From Singulisphaera sp. GP187 (lineage in GTDB: Bacteria > Planctomycetota > Planctomycetia > Isosphaerales > Isosphaeraceae), in assembly GCF_900129635.1 (NCBI RefSeq), contig NZ_FSRB01000002.1, positions 338,727 to 402,726 on the forward strand: 64,000 nt of DNA, read 5' to 3'. Numbering within the stretch: the stretch's first letter is position 1; every line of letters starts with the position of its first letter. The notes beneath the pieces were generated by a model that did no database searches, was not told the origin of the DNA, and worked only from the letters and a program-made list of their open reading frames with translations. The translations under genes and the position numbers were made by a program. Shown one piece after another: positions 62,201 through 64,000 of the stretch.

Positions 62201-64000
62201 CGGCGATCAGCCTTCCCAGGATCTCGAGGACCGAGGTGAGCGGGTCTTGGCCGGCCACGCAGACCGAGCCCGAGAGGTGGGGGCGCGTGCCGAGCACCTT
62301 GCCGATCATGCGGGTGCACGAGCCGCCCGGGCCGGTCTCGAGGAAGACGCGGATGCCGTCTTCGTAGGCTTGAGCGACGACGGCCGGGAAATCGATTCCG
62401 TCGATGGCGTGCGCGACGATCGCGTCGGCCGCGGTCTCACGGTCGAGGTCGTACGACTCGCCTCGCGCTCCGCTGTAGAACCGGACGCCGGGGGGGGGCG
62501 TGGTCTTCAGGAGATGCATCGCGCGGTAGGCGGGCTCGACTTGCCGGGTGATCTCGCAGTGGACCGTGCTGACCATCGGCAGGGGGAAGAACCGACCCCC
62601 GAGCGTTCGGGCGAGGTCGAGCACGTCGTTGCGACGGCCGCCAACGACCACCTCGCGCGGCGTATTCACGATCAGGAGATAGACCCGCTCGCGGCCGACG
62701 AGCGCCGCGCGGACGGTCTCGGCGGAGTGCGGCACGATCCCGGCCAGCCAGTCGGCCGGTTCCCCTTCGGCCAATCCCCAGACGCGGCGGGCGGCCTCGC
62801 AAGCGCCGGCCAGCTCGGACCGGAACAAGGGCGAGGTCTGGATCCGCCGGAGCATCTCGTCGCGCTCGGTCCAGCCGCGGAGCGCGAACAGGGCCGATGA
62901 CTCGCCGAGGCTGTAGCCGATCGTGGCGCGCGGCTCAACGCCGAAGCCACGGAGCAGGTCGCTGACCATCGCGCCCAGCGAAACCTGGCCGAGGATCGGT
63001 GCCCGCTGATCGGCGAACGGTTCGGAAAGATCGCCGTTCCAGAACGTCTCCGGTGAGAACTGGCCGCGGAGGAACCCGGTCTCCTGGTCTTGCGCTCGCA
63101 GCAGGTCGGGCCAGAGTGCGGAGAGGCCACGGCCCATGCCCGCGAAGTGGTTGCCCACGCCGGGGAAGACGAACGCGATCCCGGCGTCGGGGCCGAGCGG
63201 ATGACGAGCGAGGAAGACGCGATCCCCTTTCAGACGGAGCGGCTCCGGCTCGTGCGGGTCGCGTTGGAGCCGCTGGCGGGCGTCGGCGAGCAGGTCGGGC
63301 AAGCTCCAGGCGATCCGCCGGTTCGACTCGGCGAGCGGTCCAGGGGCCGCGTCGGCCGCGAGCAACGCCAGGCCGAGCCGACGGCCTGGATCCGCGGCGT
63401 GGCGCTGCCACCAGGTGCGGGCCAACGCTTCGATCGGCTGGCCTTGATTTTCGGCGGCGAGCCCCTCGAGCGCTTCCATTTGGCGGAGCAGGCCCGGTTC
63501 GTCGTCCGCCTCGACCGCGAAGAGGGCGAGGTGCCGGGGTCCGAGGGGCTGAGCCCGGTCGAGCGTGGTCGTTCCGGCCCTCGGCTCGAAGCCCTCGAGG
63601 ATGATGTGGTGACAGTTCCCCTCGAGACCGAGCGCGCTGACGGCCGCGCGGCGCGGCCCTCGGGCGCGGTCGCGGAGCCAGAATTGCGGGCCTTGCGGTA
63701 CGAAGAACGGGGAACCCGCCGTGGCCAGCTCGGGGCGAAGCGTTTCGCCACCGCGGAGGGGCGGGAGGATCTGCTGGTGCAGGCAGAGAGCCGCTTTGAT
63801 CAATGAGGCCAGGCCCGCCGCGGCGCCGGCGTGGCCGACGTCTCCCTTGGCCGACCCCAGGGCGCACGAGAATTTCTCCGGCCAGGCTGAGCCGAGTTTC
63901 GCCAAGGCTTCGGCCTCAACCTGATCCTCGTCGGGGCGGCCGCTGCCGTGCGCTTCCAGGTAGCCGACGCTCGCCGGGTCGACTCCCGAGGCCGCGTAAG
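59274..64000 (-). CDS. PUFA-synthase-like polyketide synthase, partial (5' end outside window)
   Basis: About 1574 residues are visible; the frame is open at the window edge. It starts in a ketosynthase (YLEAHGSGRPDEDQVEAEAL, then SAKGDVGHAGAAAGLASLIK with His and Lys). Next is an acyltransferase (FPGVGNHFAGMGRGL; active Ser in ATIGYSLGESSALFALRGW, about 62,900). A repetitive linker follows (61,890-62,100). Four hot-dog dehydratase-like domains end the protein, near EPLMLVDRILTIEG, RMTLVDRVETLD, FQFLDRITAIA and LRMIDQVDCFIPD. KS, AT and FabA-like DH together are the Pfa pattern. The ole genes follow directly; oleA starts 21 bp past its end. Confidence 0.87.
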   Translation of the reverse strand, partial: YAASGVDPASVGYLEAHGSGRPDEDQVEAEALAKLGSAWPEKFSCALGSAKGDVGHAGAAAGLASLIKAALCLHQQILPPLRGGETLRPELATAGSPFFVPQGPQFWLRDRARGPRRAAVSALGLEGNCHHIILEGFEPRAGTTTLDRAQPLGPRHLALFAVEADDEPGLLRQMEALEGLAAENQGQPIEALARTWWQRHAADPGRRLGLALLAADAAPGPLAESNRRIAWSLPDLLADARQRLQRDPHEPEPLRLKGDRVFLARHPLGPDAGIAFVFPGVGNHFAGMGRGLSALWPDLLRAQDQETGFLRGQFSPETFWNGDLSEPFADQRAPILGQVSLGAMVSDLLRGFGVEPRATIGYSLGESSALFALRGWTERDEMLRRIQTSPLFRSELAGACEAARRVWGLAEGEPADWLAGIVPHSAETVRAALVGRERVYLLIVNTPREVVVGGRRNDVLDLARTLGGRFFPLPMVSTVHCEITRQVEPAYRAMHLLKTTPPPGVRFYSGARGESYDLDRETAADAIVAHAIDGIDFPAVVAQAYEDGIRVFLETGPGGSCTRMIGKVLGTRPHLSGSVCVAGQDPLTSVLEILGRLIAERVPVNLASLYGVETNVAGEPAGRVIRVSVGGRPFPSCRVGTAHQSSGNLPERHESPPENMPEHHEPLPENMVGHAHPTGNLSERHESPPENMPERFDSSSPARNGHQGTAAVPQLALEIDPLTRQLASSETAKAEAHEAFLRVSGNIGQTMSNQLAFQMALIEALMAEPAAATIASPPIVEEYVPRSEAAQAPAPALDRNQCMEYAIGSIEAVLGPEFAPIDAHPTRVRLPDEPLMLVDRILTIEGEPRSMQGGRVVTEHDVLPGAWYLDGGRIPTCIAVESGQADLFLSGYLGIDFITKGHAVYRLLDAVVTFHRSLPGPGDVIRYDIHIDHFFRQGETHLFRFRFEATVDGVPLMTMSEGCAGFFSANELAAGQGVVAPRLQRQTRPSGRPADWVELVPMAVESYDASQVEALRQGDLATAFGPSFAGLPLHSPTRLPGGRMTLVDRVETLDPKGGRFGLGLIRAEADIQPDDWFMTCHFVDDRVMPGTLMFECCLHTLRIYLARMGWIGEHDQVACEPVPGVASRLKCRGQVIESTRLVTYEVSIKELGYGPEPYAIVDALMYADGKPVVEITDMSLRMTGLSREAIEALWANRPAGTSPAPIQIPSGGEPTPLFDCDRITAFAIGKPSDAFGVPYKIFDSGRVIARLPGPPFQFLDRITAIAAEPWKHVAGGVIEARYDVPADAWYFAAERQGRMPFAVLLEAALQPCGWLAAYIGSALTSEEDLKFRNLGGSAVQFVEVTPATGTLVTTIKITKVAGSGGMIIQNYDLEVRAANGQLVYQGDTYFGFFRAEALAEQIGIRDPALYQPSPDERARAQQLAYPRTPPFPDDQLRMIDQVDCFIPDGGPAGLGFIEGSQNVDPGAWYFKAHFHQDPVCPGSLGLESFRQLLKVVAAERWGVGSDASFVDAAPDVPHRWTYRGQVLPTAGRVVVQATITKVDDQRRRLWANGFLTVDGRTIFQMNDFTLGLNS
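61921..62090. repeat. Repeats inside the polyketide synthase linker
   Basis: Two 46-bp direct copies (61921-61966 and 62017-62062; 43 of 46 bases agree) with a part copy between them, plus an inverted pair of the GTAGGGTGGGCA element (61965-61987 and, decayed, 62068-62090). Together they encode the repeating linker ERHESPPENMPE, with VGHAHPT and VGTAHQS contributed by the dispersed element, all in frame. Confidence 0.85.

Overview
The window looks like chromosomal DNA from a GC-rich planctomycete, most likely of the Isosphaeraceae/Gemmatales type. This is inferred from gene content: DUF1559 prepilin-like proteins, Tat-exported Gfo/Idh/MocA oxidoreductases, a sulfatase, a large secreted c-type cytochrome protein, an ECF sigma factor fused to a beta-propeller and a thioredoxin domain, and an Alternative Complex III operon. 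No rRNA, tRNA or CRISPR array was recognised.

Region 1 (1-11,121) is accessory. It starts with the 3' part of a Gfo/Idh/MocA oxidoreductase. An IS630 element (1712-2873) and an IS66 element (2951-5957) follow almost back to back. The IS66 element sits inside a decayed immunity-type gene, and both halves of that gene can be read on either side of it. Its partner, the tail of a polymorphic-toxin-like protein, lies just beyond. A HEAT-repeat secreted protein, a small HExxH membrane protein, an unknown protein and a MATE exporter follow. Three copies of a near-perfect palindromic repeat are scattered through this region.

Region 2 (11,338-23,941) is one respiratory operon on the + strand: actA-B-C-D-E-F, a small membrane protein, a Sco copper chaperone, then caa3-type cytochrome oxidase (coxB with a fused cytochrome c domain, coxA, coxC, subunit IV), closed by a strong terminator. 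Electrons would pass from quinol through ACIII to the oxidase.

Region 3 (24,100-35,348) holds an unknown 517-aa protein, an IS4 element, an OprB-like porin, a guanidine-hydrolase-like (GdmH) nickel ureohydrolase with a Tat signal, and directly downstream a CbiX-chelatase-like/DUF362 fusion protein. An IS1634-type element closes the region.

Region 4 (35,349-54,112) starts with two copies of a promoter + long leader + DUF1559 prepilin-like gene + small lipoprotein + terminator module. After these come a maleylpyruvate-isomerase-like protein, the sigma/TolB/thioredoxin fusion, a Tat-exported oxidoreductase, a DUF3224 protein, a Bcr/CflA-type exporter, a cytochrome-domain protein, a VOC protein and a sulfatase.

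Region 5 (54,254-64,000, - strand) is an olefin (ole) gene cluster, oleA-B-C-D. It lies immediately downstream of the end of a very large PUFA-synthase-like polyketide synthase that runs off the window (KS - AT - four hot-dog dehydratase domains). The layout suggests a dedicated route from polyunsaturated acyl chains to long-chain polyunsaturated hydrocarbons by head-to-head condensation. A dispersed GTAGGGTGGGC-type repeat lies between the ole genes and also inside the synthase reading frame.
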